Assembly: GCF_014174305.1 (NCBI RefSeq)
Contig: NZ_JABEQH010000013.1
Location: 54,141-118,140 of the forward strand
DNA: 64,000 nucleotides
Direction of reading: 5' to 3'
From: Gluconacetobacter johannae
Lineage (GTDB): Bacteria > Pseudomonadota > Alphaproteobacteria > Acetobacterales > Acetobacteraceae
The position numbers and the translations under genes are program-made. Below the pieces are notes generated by a model. The model was not told the origin of the DNA. It did not search any database and worked only from the letters and a program-made list of their open reading frames with translations. This document shows, piece by piece, positions 1 through 7,998 of the stretch. Positions within the stretch are counted from its first letter, which is position 1. Each line of letters starts with the position of its first letter.

Positions 1-1
1 C

Positions 2-361
2 GGCCGGCTGCCCGTGCTGGGCCTGCCCGGCAACCCGGTGGCGGCGCTGGTCTGCGGGGTCCTGTTCATCCTGCCGGCGATTCGGGCGATGTCCGGCCGG
101 TCGGACGTGATGGCGGAACATGATGTGGCGCGACTGGGCAGCGCGTTGCCGGCCAATGACCAGCGGCTGGATCATCTGCGCGCCGGCGTGGCCCGCGCGG
201 ACGACGGCGGGCTGGTCGCGACGGCGTTTTCCCGGCAGGATTCGGCCATGTTGCGGACCCTGGCCGACAGCCAGGCGCTGCTTGTCCGCCCCCCGCACGC
301 CCCGGCCGCGGAACCGGGCGAACTGTGCCGGATCATTCGGCTGGACAATATGTTCATCTGA
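2..361 (+). CDS. moeA: Molybdopterin molybdenumtransferase MoeA, C-terminal fragment
   Basis: This is the last 119 residues of a protein whose beginning lies left of the window. MoeA inserts molybdate into adenylylated molybdopterin in the last step of molybdenum cofactor synthesis. The visible GLPGNPVAAL stretch (about residues 7-16 of the fragment) is the family's conserved loop, and the rest fits the C-terminal beta domain IV. The family is about 400 residues long, so roughly 70 percent is missing because of the window edge, not truncation. lexA follows 132 bases downstream with its own promoter. moaA lies about 20 kb away, so cofactor genes are dispersed. The identity is secure from the motif; the true start is not visible. 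Confidence 0.85.
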   Translation, partial: GRLPVLGLPGNPVAALVCGVLFILPAIRAMSGRSDVMAEHDVARLGSALPANDQRLDHLRAGVARADDGGLVATAFSRQDSAMLRTLADSQALLVRPPHAPAAEPGELCRIIRLDNMFI

Positions 362-381
362 TATCCGGGCGGGCCGTGATG

Positions 382-411
382 TTGACGGAGGGGCAGGAAC
401 CAATATAGAAC
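382..411 (+). promoter_or_regulatory. lexA promoter with overlapping SOS (LexA) box
   Basis: A TTGACG hexamer at 382-387 and TATAGA at 404-409, 16 bases apart, look like a sigma-70-type promoter. A perfect direct repeat GAAC-N7-GAAC (397-411), the SOS box typical of Alphaproteobacteria, covers the -10 element. Bound LexA would therefore block RNA polymerase, giving autoregulation of lexA. The motif is seen directly; promoter activity is inferred. Confidence 0.8.
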
Positions 412-422
412 ATTCGAAAGAG

Positions 423-437
423 GTTTCCTGTTTGTTC
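423..437 (+). promoter_or_regulatory. Second, imperfect SOS box upstream of lexA
   Basis: GTTT-N7-GTTC matches the reverse form of the alphaproteobacterial SOS box (GTTC-N7-GTTC) at 7 of 8 positions. It begins 11 bases after the end of the perfect box and would lie just downstream of the predicted transcription start. A second, weaker LexA site would allow tighter repression. This could be chance, because only eight positions are constrained. Confidence 0.4.
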
Positions 438-493
438 CAAATTCTGGCAACGGAACGGTCAACCATCGGAACGGCACGATCACGGGGGCTCCA

Positions 494-1210
494 ATGCTGA
501 CGCGCAAGCAACATGAACTCCTGCTGTTCATCGACCGACACCTGAAACAGACGGGTTTTTCGCCCTCCTTCGATGAAATGAAGGATGCGCTGAACCTGCG
601 ATCCAAATCCGGAATCCATCGCCTGATTTCCGCGCTGGAGGAACGCGATTTCCTGAAACGGCGCCACCACCGCGCTCGCGCGCTGGAGGTGCTGCGCCTG
701 CCCGAAGTCGCCCCGCCGGTGCAGGAGGACCCGCCGGCTCCACTGCCGGCCGAGGCCTTCGTGCCCAACGTCATCAAGGGCGATTTCGCCAGCCGCCTGA
801 CCGGCGCCCCGGTTGCGACCGAGGCCGGGGCCATCAATCTGCCGTTCTACGGGCGGATCGCCGCCGGCCAGCCGATCGAAGCCATGCGCGACACCGGCGC
901 GCAGATCGAGGTCCCGCTGACGCTGCTGGGGTCGGGCGACCATTACGCGCTGGAGGTTGCGGGCGATTCGATGATCGAGGCCGGAATCCTGGACGGCGAC
1001 ACCGTCATCATCCGGCAAAGCGACAGGGCCGAGAACGGGCAGATCGTCGTCGCGCTGATCGACGATCTGGAGGTCACGCTGAAACGGCTGCGCCGGCGTG
1101 GCAGCACGATCGCCCTGGAGCCGGCCAACGCGCGCTACGAATCCCGCATCGTCCCATCGGACCGCGTGCGTATCCAGGGGCTTCTGGTCGGCCTGCTGCG
1201 ACAATATTAG
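494..1210 (+). CDS. lexA: LexA repressor, SOS response regulator
   Basis: LexA represses DNA-damage genes and cleaves itself when RecA filaments form. The 238-residue protein has an N-terminal winged helix-turn-helix (about 1-65), a linker longer than in E. coli (about 70-112) and a C-terminal S24 peptidase fold. The self-cleavage Ala124-Gly125 bond, nucleophile Ser159 in GDSM and general-base Lys197 are all present, so the protein should be functional. Length is close to other alphaproteobacterial LexA proteins. A perfect SOS box overlaps its promoter at 397-411. The gene ends 7 bases from the stop of the convergent bioCD gene. I saw no equivalent box before uvrD, mfd or recG in this window. 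Confidence 0.96.
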   Translation: MLTRKQHELLLFIDRHLKQTGFSPSFDEMKDALNLRSKSGIHRLISALEERDFLKRRHHRARALEVLRLPEVAPPVQEDPPAPLPAEAFVPNVIKGDFASRLTGAPVATEAGAINLPFYGRIAAGQPIEAMRDTGAQIEVPLTLLGSGDHYALEVAGDSMIEAGILDGDTVIIRQSDRAENGQIVVALIDDLEVTLKRLRRRGSTIALEPANARYESRIVPSDRVRIQGLLVGLLRQY

Positions 1211-1217
1211 AGGTTGC

Positions 1218-2636
1218 TTAAAGGCGTCCCCGCCACAGGGCGTCGAAGGGCGGCAGCATCCCGGCCAGTTGTCCGACCTGTTCTGGTCCGATCGTCTCCA
1301 GATGCGGAAATTCCGCCAGGACCCTGGTTGCGCCGAACAGTGCAATCGCCCGTCGGGCCTCGGCGGACGGTGGTCCGTTCAGGATCACCCCGGCCACCGC
1401 AATCCCTCTTTGCCGCAGGGCCGACAAACTCATCAGCGTGTGGTTGATCGTGCCCAACTGGCTGCGTGCGACCAGGACCACCGGCAGGGCGAAGCGGGCG
1501 ATCAAGTCGATCATCAGGCAATCCGCGCTGACGGGAACCATGATCCCCCCTGCCCCTTCGACCACCAGCGGCCCGTCGTCGATCGCGGCCGGCAGGACGA
1601 TGGCCTCGGCATCAATCGCGGTCCCTTCCCGTTCCGCCGCATCGAAGGGCGACAGGGGCGCCGCCAGGACGGCCGCGGGCGCGTGCAGGCGCGCGGTGTC
1701 CAGGCCGGCCAGCGCCGTGACCGTGTCGCTGTCGGCGGTCTCCTCGGCAATGCCGGTTTGCAGCGGTTTCCAGTAGGACGCATCCCACGCCCGCAGCAGG
1801 CAGGACGAGACCAGGGTCTTGCCCACACCGGTATCGGTACCGGTGACGAAGACCCCCTGCCGTGCGGGCCTGCGAAAAAGCCCGTAGCCAATCTCATAGC
1901 TCGCGGTGACCGCCCCGTCCTGCCCCAGGTCGCCCAGAAGGCGCCGCAACGTGCCTGGATCGGCGGGCCGTGCCCCTTCACGCGGCAGCGAGGCGCCGAT
2001 CTGGCGCAATTCCCGCACGAAATCGAGCGCCGTGGCCGGACGGTCGAGGATGGTCTCGCCGGCCCACCTGCCCTGGAGCGGCCAGGGCCGGTCCGCATCC
2101 AGTTGGCGCAGGTCCGGATAGGACGGCACCGGGCAGGCCAGGCCCCGTCGCGCGTAGGCCGCGCGCCATTCGGCGAAGCTGCCAGCGCACAGGGTGGACA
2201 ACGCCAGCATGCCCCCCGGCGCCAGCAGACCAGCCAGCCGACCGAGTGCGCCCGCGCGGTCCCCGAACCATTGCATCGCCAGGCTGGAACAGACCAGGTC
2301 GAAGCTCTCGCCCGCCAGGGCCGGGCTTTCCGCGTCCATTGCCAGAAAACGGGTATCGCCCCCCAGCGGGGCCAGCCGCCGTCGCGCGCGCGCGACCATC
2401 GCGGGGGCCAGGTCGGTCACCGTCAGGGCGGCATCGGGGAACATCCGGCGCAGCATGTCGCTCAGGAAGCCGGTGCCGCACCCGATTTCCAGGATGCGGG
2501 CCGGTGGGGCGGCCGGATAGGCCGAGGCGATGCGATCGGCCAGACGGCGCGCCACCAGCAACTGGACCCGCGCGACGGCATCATACGAATCGGCGCCGCC
2601 GAATCGCGCGGCGATCGCCTGGCGGCGTGTCGTCAT
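1218..2636 (-). CDS. bioCD: BioC-BioD fusion: malonyl-ACP methyltransferase / dethiobiotin synthetase
   Basis: One uninterrupted 472-residue frame joins two biotin enzymes. Residues 1-250 are a class I SAM methyltransferase with motif ILEIGCGTGF (48-57), matching BioC, which methylates malonyl-ACP to start pimelate assembly. Residues 260-472 are dethiobiotin synthetase, with P-loop GTDTGVGKT (266-274), KPLQTG (290-295) and VEGAGG. BioD is about 220 residues alone, so both halves are full length. The ATG is chosen because it overlaps the bioH stop as ATGA; an in-frame extension to 2729 runs back into bioH. Co-transcription with bioF and bioH is likely. No stop or frameshift was seen at the junction. 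Confidence 0.9.
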   Translation of the reverse strand: MTTRRQAIAARFGGADSYDAVARVQLLVARRLADRIASAYPAAPPARILEIGCGTGFLSDMLRRMFPDAALTVTDLAPAMVARARRRLAPLGGDTRFLAMDAESPALAGESFDLVCSSLAMQWFGDRAGALGRLAGLLAPGGMLALSTLCAGSFAEWRAAYARRGLACPVPSYPDLRQLDADRPWPLQGRWAGETILDRPATALDFVRELRQIGASLPREGARPADPGTLRRLLGDLGQDGAVTASYEIGYGLFRRPARQGVFVTGTDTGVGKTLVSSCLLRAWDASYWKPLQTGIAEETADSDTVTALAGLDTARLHAPAAVLAAPLSPFDAAEREGTAIDAEAIVLPAAIDDGPLVVEGAGGIMVPVSADCLMIDLIARFALPVVLVARSQLGTINHTLMSLSALRQRGIAVAGVILNGPPSAEARRAIALFGATRVLAEFPHLETIGPEQVGQLAGMLPPFDALWRGRL

Positions 2637-3319
2637 GCGCCCAGGCCCCTGCGCGTCATCCGCGATATGGCGGCGGCGCAGATGTCCGGATGGGTCAACG
2701 GCAGCAGATGTCCGCCATCCGCCACCCACTCGATCGGCACGGCGGTACTGAAACAGGTCCGGGTCATGTTCGCCGTCACAATTGGGTCGTCCAGCCCCGC
2801 AAGAACGGCCATGGGCGGCAGCGTCGCACCGATCGCCGCCTCGTCCAGCGCGGGGCGGGCGTCTTCGTCACGCAGCATTGCCAGCCCGGCCGCCAGTCGC
2901 CCGGCCTGGGCCGGGCCCGGCAGGTCGGCCGCGATTCCGGCGCGGCGGCGGAATGTCAGGACAACGTCGTCGGGATTCTGTTCCAGGCCCTGGATCATGC
3001 GCCCGACGACGCGGGGCGGAACGCCCGCCGGAAAATCCGCCGCCGCGCTGAAGCGGGCAAAACCGTTAATCAGCACCATCCCGACGCACCCTTCAGGAGG
3101 ATGGCGCAGCAGCCACAGCGCCCCCAGCGAATGACCGACGGCGACGAAGGGGCGCGCCGGACGTGCCGCCATCCGCTCCGGCCCGAAAAATCCGAAATCG
3201 AGGTCAATTCCATCTGTCCTGCCCAGGGCGGAGCGGATGGGGGTCCAGAAACCGGGGGCGAATCCCCAGCCATGCACGAACATCAGGCCGGGCTCCGTCC
3301 CTGCCCGATCAGACGCCAA
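2633..3319 (-). CDS. bioH: Alpha/beta hydrolase, probable pimeloyl-ACP methyl ester esterase BioH
   Basis: BioH removes the methyl group that BioC added, releasing pimeloyl-ACP for BioF. The 228-residue protein has an oxyanion-loop motif (HGWG at 16-19), the nucleophile elbow GHSLG with Ser64, an Asp in LDDP and a His in GGHLLP near the C-terminus, so the triad is complete. Its start overlaps the end of bioF by 11 bases and its stop overlaps the bioCD start (ATGA), placing it inside the biotin operon. Sequence alone cannot distinguish BioH from other carboxylesterases such as BioG or BioV analogues. The BioH role rests on context and on the presence of BioC. Confidence 0.8.
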   Translation of the reverse strand: MASDRAGTEPGLMFVHGWGFAPGFWTPIRSALGRTDGIDLDFGFFGPERMAARPARPFVAVGHSLGALWLLRHPPEGCVGMVLINGFARFSAAADFPAGVPPRVVGRMIQGLEQNPDDVVLTFRRRAGIAADLPGPAQAGRLAAGLAMLRDEDARPALDEAAIGATLPPMAVLAGLDDPIVTANMTRTCFSTAVPIEWVADGGHLLPLTHPDICAAAISRMTRRGLGA

Positions 3320-4505
3320 GGCCGAGGTCCTTCACGGCGGCGCCCAGCGCATGCAGCAGGCTGTCGATCATGTCGTCCCCATGTGCGGCGCTGAGCGCCA
3401 GGCGGATGCGCGCCCCGCCCGCCGGCACCGTCGGTGGGCGGATCGCCGTGCCGACGATGCCGCGTGCCGCCAATGCCTGCGCCAGGGCCAGCGCCGCTCC
3501 GGATTCCCCCACCATGACAGGGACGATCTGGGTGCTGGACGCGCCGGTGGACAGGCCCAGGGCCGCGACGGCCGACCGCACCCGGTCACCCAGGCCGGCC
3601 AGGCGGCGCCGTTCGTCGTCCAGGCTCGGCACGAGGTCGAGTGCCGCGTCGATCGCGCCCAGGACCCCTGGCGGCAGGGCGGTCGTATAGATGAAGCCCG
3701 AACAGGTGCTGGTCAGCCAGTCGCACAGCGCCCGTGACCCCGCGATATAGGCGCCGAACCCGCCCAGGGCCTTGCTGAACGTTCCCATGGTCAGGTCGAC
3801 GCCGCCGGCCGCGACGGACAACCCCCGGCCGCCCGGCCCCAGGACGCCGGTCGCGTGGGCCTCGTCCAGATACAGGAACGCATCGTGCCGATGGGCCAGC
3901 GCGCGCAGGGCCGCGACGTCCGCACGGTCGCCATCCATGCTGAACACGCTTTCGGTCACGATGAAGCGCAGGCCCGGCTCGGCCCGGCGCTGTTCAAGAA
4001 GACGCTGGAGATGGTCGATATCGTTATGCGCGAAGCGGATCTGCCGTATGCCGGCGGCCATGCAGCCATGATGTAGGCTGGCGTGGTTCAGCCGGTCGGT
4101 AAAGACCACGGCCGGGGCGCCGGTCTGCTCGGCCGACAGGCGGAACAGCGCCGGCAGGACGGCCGCGTTGGCCTGCCAGCCCGATGCCAGCAGCAAGGCG
4201 GCCTCCGTGCCCTTGAAACGGGCCAGCTTGTCCTCGACCGACAGATGCTGCGTGCTGGTGCCCGTCACCAGCCGCGACGCGCCGCTGCCGGTTCCGAACC
4301 GGTCGGTCCATTCGGCGGCGCGCCGGCGCAGGGCGGGATGCCAGGACAGGCCCAGATAGTCGTTCGATGAAAAATTCAGCAGCCTTGCGCCGTCCCTGCG
4401 AACGACCACCGGCCCCTCGCGCCCGACCGGCGACAGGCTGCGACGCACCTGTCGTCGGGACAGGTCGTCCAGGGCGCTCTGGAAAAAAGGATCGAAACGG
4501 GTCAT
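3309..4505 (-). CDS. bioF: 8-amino-7-oxononanoate synthase
   Basis: BioF condenses pimeloyl-ACP with alanine, a PLP-dependent step that makes KAPA. The 398-residue protein has the alpha-oxoamine synthase signature: NFSSNDYLGL (44-53), GSGASR (73-78), DEAHATG (214-220) and the PLP lysine Lys245 in GTFSKALGG. Family length is about 385-400. The ATG at 4505 is preferred; the frame stays open upstream to 5066, but that part is antisense to bioA. It is first in the minus-strand operon bioF-bioH-bioCD and diverges from bioA across about 70 bases that must hold both promoters. No bioB is in the window. Confidence 0.94.
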   Translation of the reverse strand: MTRFDPFFQSALDDLSRRQVRRSLSPVGREGPVVVRRDGARLLNFSSNDYLGLSWHPALRRRAAEWTDRFGTGSGASRLVTGTSTQHLSVEDKLARFKGTEAALLLASGWQANAAVLPALFRLSAEQTGAPAVVFTDRLNHASLHHGCMAAGIRQIRFAHNDIDHLQRLLEQRRAEPGLRFIVTESVFSMDGDRADVAALRALAHRHDAFLYLDEAHATGVLGPGGRGLSVAAGGVDLTMGTFSKALGGFGAYIAGSRALCDWLTSTCSGFIYTTALPPGVLGAIDAALDLVPSLDDERRRLAGLGDRVRSAVAALGLSTGASSTQIVPVMVGESGAALALAQALAARGIVGTAIRPPTVPAGGARIRLALSAAHGDDMIDSLLHALGAAVKDLGLGV

Positions 4506-4561
4506 GAAGCGACGTTTTCTGCCGGACCCCAAGGTGCCGGTCAATTCCCGTCTATCATGTC

Positions 4562-4567
4562 GGAGGA
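4562..4567 (+). promoter_or_regulatory. Ribosome binding site fixing the bioA start
   Basis: GGAGGA lies 7 bases before the ATG at 4575. It falls inside the coding part of the alternative ATG at 4557, which has no such element, so it argues for the shorter bioA protein. Confidence 0.7.
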
Positions 4568-4574
4568 CGCAGCG

Positions 4575-5840
4575 ATGACCGCGCCGGACTGGTTCGAGGC
4601 CGGATTGCCCCATATCTGGCTGCCCTACACGCAGATGCACACGGCATCGCCTCCGCTGGCCGCCGTCGCGACCGACGGCTGCCGGATCCGGCTGGCCGAC
4701 GGTCGCGAACTGATCGACGGCATCGCGTCCTGGTGGACGGCCTGCCACGGATATAACCATCCCTACATCCGGCAGGCCGCCACCCAGCAGTTGGCGCGCA
4801 TGCCGCACGTCATGTTCGGCGGGCTGGTGCATGAACCGGCGTTGCGTCTGGCGCATCGCCTGGCCGGCCTGTTGCCGGGTGACCTGGAGCGCGTGTTCTT
4901 CACCGATTCCGGGTCCGTCGCCGTCGAAGTCGCGATCAAGATGGCGATCCAGTACTGGCTGAACCGGGGCGAGAACCGGCGCACCCGCCTGGTGGCGTTT
5001 CGTGGCGGCTACCACGGGGACACCCTGGCGACGATGGCCGTCTGCGACCCCGAGGAAGGGATGCACAGCCTGTTTTCAGGGGTCCTGCCGACGCATCTCA
5101 TTGCCGACCTGCCCCGCGACGACGCATCGCGGGCGGCGCTGGACGCCCTGCTGGTCACCGAAGGCGAAACTGTGGCGGCGATCCTGGTCGAACCGCTGGT
5201 CCAGGGTGCGGGCGGGATGGTCTTCCACGATCCGGCGACCCTGCGTCATCTGCGCGCCCTCGCCGATCGCCATGGAATCCTGCTGGTCTTCGATGAAATC
5301 TTCACCGGGTTCGGACGCACCGGCACGTTCTTCGCCTGCCAGCAGGCCGGGGTGGTGCCGGATATCGTGACGCTGTCCAAGGCGCTGTCGGGCGGCACCG
5401 TGCCCCTGGCCGCGACCGTCGCCCGGCGGCATGTCTATGAGGCCTTCCTGTCCGATAATCCGCTGCATGCCCTGATGCATGGCCCGACCTTCATGGCCAA
5501 TCCTCTAGCCTGCGCGTGCGCCAACGCGTCGCTGGACCTGTTCGCGCGCGAGCCGCGCCTGGAACAGGTCGCGGCGATCGGCGCGCAGATGCACACGGAA
5601 CTGGAATCGTGTCGCCACCTGCCGGGCGTCCGGGACGTGCGGGTCATGGGGGCCATCGGTGTCGTGGAACTGGAGCGGATCGAAGACATGAACCGCCTGA
5701 AGGCGCGTCTTGTCGACCAGGGCGTCTGGATCCGCCCGTTCCGGACGATCGTCTATCTGACGCCATCCTTCACCATCGCGCCGTCCGAACTGGCGCATCT
5801 GACCCGCGCCATCCGGACCGTATTGTCCGATCCGGCCTGA
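4575..5840 (+). CDS. bioA: Adenosylmethionine--8-amino-7-oxononanoate aminotransferase
   Basis: BioA transfers an amino group from SAM to KAPA to give DAPA. The 421-residue class III aminotransferase begins with HIWLPYTQM, the BioA-specific N-terminal motif, followed by the ASWW signature, a Ser-Gly phosphate-binding loop, FDEIFTGFGRTG with the PLP Asp, and the PLP lysine in VTLSKALSGG (Lys269). An ATG at 4557 would add six residues, but a strong GGAGGA lies 7 bases before 4575. The gene diverges from bioF-bioH-bioCD, so the two transcripts together cover every biotin step here except BioB. It ends in a long inverted repeat shared with the convergent DUF4167 gene. Confidence 0.94.
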   Translation: MTAPDWFEAGLPHIWLPYTQMHTASPPLAAVATDGCRIRLADGRELIDGIASWWTACHGYNHPYIRQAATQQLARMPHVMFGGLVHEPALRLAHRLAGLLPGDLERVFFTDSGSVAVEVAIKMAIQYWLNRGENRRTRLVAFRGGYHGDTLATMAVCDPEEGMHSLFSGVLPTHLIADLPRDDASRAALDALLVTEGETVAAILVEPLVQGAGGMVFHDPATLRHLRALADRHGILLVFDEIFTGFGRTGTFFACQQAGVVPDIVTLSKALSGGTVPLAATVARRHVYEAFLSDNPLHALMHGPTFMANPLACACANASLDLFAREPRLEQVAAIGAQMHTELESCRHLPGVRDVRVMGAIGVVELERIEDMNRLKARLVDQGVWIRPFRTIVYLTPSFTIAPSELAHLTRAIRTVLSDPA

Positions 5841-5843
5841 TCG

Positions 5844-5889
5844 GCGATCGGGCCTGTCCGGGTCATGCGTCCCGGACAGGCCCGATCGC
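5844..5889. terminator. 19-bp inverted repeat between convergent bioA and DUF4167 gene
   Basis: Arms at 5844-5862 and 5871-5889 are perfectly complementary over 19 bp, with an 8-base loop. It lies between the bioA stop and the stop of the convergent gene, so it can act on both transcripts. There is no clear T-run on either side, so termination efficiency or an mRNA-end-protecting role is inferred. Confidence 0.7.
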
Positions 5890-5895
5890 GGGAAA

Positions 5896-6342
5896 TCAGA
5901 CCTCGGCCGAAGCCAGTTCCACGTCGGCCTGCGGCTTGCCCTTGTCGTTCGACACGTCTTCGGCCGGTGCGGGCTCGTCGCCTTCGCTGTCGTCGCTTTC
6001 CGTAATGGCGGCGGCGGGGCGCTGGCGGGCCTGGCGTTCCTGCTGGTTCTGCTGCGCCGCCTGGGTCATGGCGTTGAGAATGCGGAAATAATGTTCGGCA
6101 TGCTGGAAGTAGGCTTCCGCCATGACCCGGTCGCCCGAACCGCTGGCATCGCGGCCCAGTTGCAGATATTTTTCAAATAACTGCTGGGCCGTTCCGCGAA
6201 TACGCAGATCGGGGCCATTGCTGTCGAACACATGGTTCCGGTTCAGCGGGATCTGGCCGTTTTGCTGGCGTACACTGCCGCCACCGCCGCCACTGCTGCC
6301 GCCCGAACGATGGTGACGGCCTCGCATGCGTTTCATGTTCAT
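5896..6342 (-). CDS. DUF4167 domain protein
   Basis: A 148-residue protein of the DUF4167 family, widespread in Alphaproteobacteria and of unknown function. The N-terminus is Arg/Gly/Asn-rich (MNMKRMRGRHHR followed by a Gly/Ser stretch, residues 1-35). It leads to the conserved core with SNGPDLRIRGTAQ and a helical AEAYFQHAEHYFRI segment (about 50-105). An acidic low-complexity tail follows. The basic N-terminus suggests nucleic-acid binding, but that is inference. The MNMKRMRG start matches the family; an in-frame ATG at 6378 would add 12 residues. No strong ribosome site favours either. Confidence 0.8.
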   Translation of the reverse strand: MNMKRMRGRHHRSGGSSGGGGGSVRQQNGQIPLNRNHVFDSNGPDLRIRGTAQQLFEKYLQLGRDASGSGDRVMAEAYFQHAEHYFRILNAMTQAAQQNQQERQARQRPAAAITESDDSEGDEPAPAEDVSNDKGKPQADVELASAEV

Positions 6343-6613
6343 AAGCTGTCGCAGCACTTTCCTGTTAACGGTCGCCATCGGAAACCGTCGGGACCACCAG
6401 TCCCCTATTGCCCTTTTGGGTGCCCGGCATACCACCCGGCATGTGATCCCATCGCCCTACGCAACAATCGCAGTTTTCTGCCGCCTTTGCGGTCAGACCC
6501 GTTGTCACGCGTTCAGGATCGGGACGCGGCAGTTATAAGGGGCCATATGCCCCCTGCCAGCATTCCACGGGCAATTTATTCCCTTATACACGCTCTGCCA
6601 AATGGTTTTTTGT

Positions 6614-7486
6614 TCAACAGCCGCGCAGCTGCATCAGGACTGCACGCGGAATACCGCCCAGGTCGGCACGGACGTCCAGGATTTCCAGTCCTGCCTGCCG
6701 CGCCAGCGCCGGCATGTCGCCTTCCTGGCCGATCCCAATTTCGAAAATCGCAATGCCGTCATGCGCCAGAAGCGACGGTAGCGCCGCCGTCAGGATACGG
6801 TAGGCGTCCAGCCCGTCGATCCCGCCATCCAGCGCCCGTGCGGGTTCATGGTCGCGGACGTCGGGCATCAGGCCCGCCAGGTCCCCATGTGGAATATAGG
6901 GCGGGTTGCTGAACACGACGTCGAATCTGCCGTCGATCGCCGATGCCCAGCTGGCGTTTATCATGGCGCACCGCGCCGCCAGTCCGGTATGGCGCGCGTT
7001 ACGGGCCGCCAGCCGGGCGGCGTCGGGCGAGATATCGACCCCCATCCCCCAGGCGTCGCCATATTCGGACAAGGCGGCCAGCAGCAGGCAGCCCGTGCCC
7101 GTGCCCAGATCCAGCACGCTGCGGACCGACGCGCGATCCGGACGGTGGTGCAGCAGGGCCTCGACCAGCGTTTCGCTGTCGGGGCGAGGAATGAGGGTCG
7201 CCGGCGAGGTTTCCAGGTCCAGGGACCAGAAACCGGCACGACCGGTAATATAGGCGATCGGTTCATGCGCCGCCCGGCGGTCGATCGCGTCGAGGAACGC
7301 CCCGCGCGCCGACATGTCCACGCTGTGCCGCGCCAGCAGGCCGGCAAGGTCGGTCCGCAGGACATGGGCCAGCAGCAGCCGTGCCTCGCGCCGCGGATTG
7401 TCCAGGCCGGCCGCCCGCAGACGTTCGGCCCCTTCGGCGAGAAGCGGCCCCGGCGCCTGATGGCCTGCTGTATCCGCCCCTTTCAT
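6614..7486 (-). CDS. prmC: Release factor glutamine methyltransferase PrmC (HemK)
   Basis: PrmC methylates the glutamine of the GGQ motif in release factors RF1 and RF2. The 290-residue protein has a helical N-terminal substrate domain, the class I SAM motif VLDLGTGTGCLLLA in the middle and the diagnostic NPPY motif (FSNPPYIPHGD) that holds the target glutamine. Its substrate gene prfA lies about 500 bases upstream on the same strand. The usual prfA-prmC pairing is kept, but a small gene of opposite strand lies between them. The ATG at 7486 avoids overlap with that divergent gene; earlier in-frame codons are less likely. Confidence 0.93.
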   Translation of the reverse strand: MKGADTAGHQAPGPLLAEGAERLRAAGLDNPRREARLLLAHVLRTDLAGLLARHSVDMSARGAFLDAIDRRAAHEPIAYITGRAGFWSLDLETSPATLIPRPDSETLVEALLHHRPDRASVRSVLDLGTGTGCLLLAALSEYGDAWGMGVDISPDAARLAARNARHTGLAARCAMINASWASAIDGRFDVVFSNPPYIPHGDLAGLMPDVRDHEPARALDGGIDGLDAYRILTAALPSLLAHDGIAIFEIGIGQEGDMPALARQAGLEILDVRADLGGIPRAVLMQLRGC

Positions 7487-7517
7487 TTCAACGATGATCC
7501 ATCCTAATCTTGCCTCC

Positions 7518-7982
7518 ATGAACGTTCCCGTCCGTCCACGGATATGCGTTTGCGTGCTGTTGTCCGGCCTGGCCCTGGCGGTACCGCTGCGGCAGGCCCA
7601 GGCCGGGTCGTTCGTCGTGGTCGATGTGCGGGCCCAGTCCGAGGTATCGGAAATATCCCGCCTTTATGTCGATGACCAGCTTGTCGCCACGTTCAGCCTG
7701 GATGCCGACCACCCGCAGCAGATGGCCAGGATCGAGATTCCGGCGGAACGCGTGAACCACAGCTATGTGCTGTGTGGCGAGATTACCCTGCGCCTGGCCG
7801 ACGGGCGCACCGAAATCCACGAGGTCAACGGCGCAGGACTGTTGCATCACCCCGACGGGCACACGCTCGACGCCCTGGGGTCGCGGAATTTCACCGAATT
7901 CTATCTGTCCGACCCCGAGGACCCTACGGTGGTGGAACGCCATGCCGGCCGGTCCAGCGTGTGCGCGACGCCATCCTCGTGA
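7518..7982 (+). CDS. Small exported protein of unknown function
   Basis: I do not recognise a family. The 154-residue protein begins with a convincing Sec signal peptide: Arg residues, a hydrophobic stretch (about 9-24) and an AQA-G cleavage site at 29/30. The mature part (about 125 residues) alternates hydrophobic and polar residues like a beta-sandwich, and is rich in Asp, Glu and His, so a periplasmic role is likely. It lies between prmC and prfA on the opposite strand, and its start is only 31 bases from that of prmC. An ATG at 7494 would add eight residues before the signal peptide. Neither start has a clear Shine-Dalgarno sequence. Confidence 0.65.
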   Translation: MNVPVRPRICVCVLLSGLALAVPLRQAQAGSFVVVDVRAQSEVSEISRLYVDDQLVATFSLDADHPQQMARIEIPAERVNHSYVLCGEITLRLADGRTEIHEVNGAGLLHHPDGHTLDALGSRNFTEFYLSDPEDPTVVERHAGRSSVCATPSS

Positions 7983-7998
7983 CGGTCCGGCCCGCTGC

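Noticed and set aside
1098..3134. Long plus-strand frame after lexA
   Set aside because: It is antisense to bioCD and bioH. The translated sequence is compositionally biased and without motifs; the minus-strand frames carry P-loop and methyltransferase motifs.
4506..4574. Possible BioR or BirA operator between bioF and bioA
   Set aside because: I looked for TTATxTATAA-like and TTGTAAACC-like sites and found neither; only a weak TATCAT that could be a -10 box.
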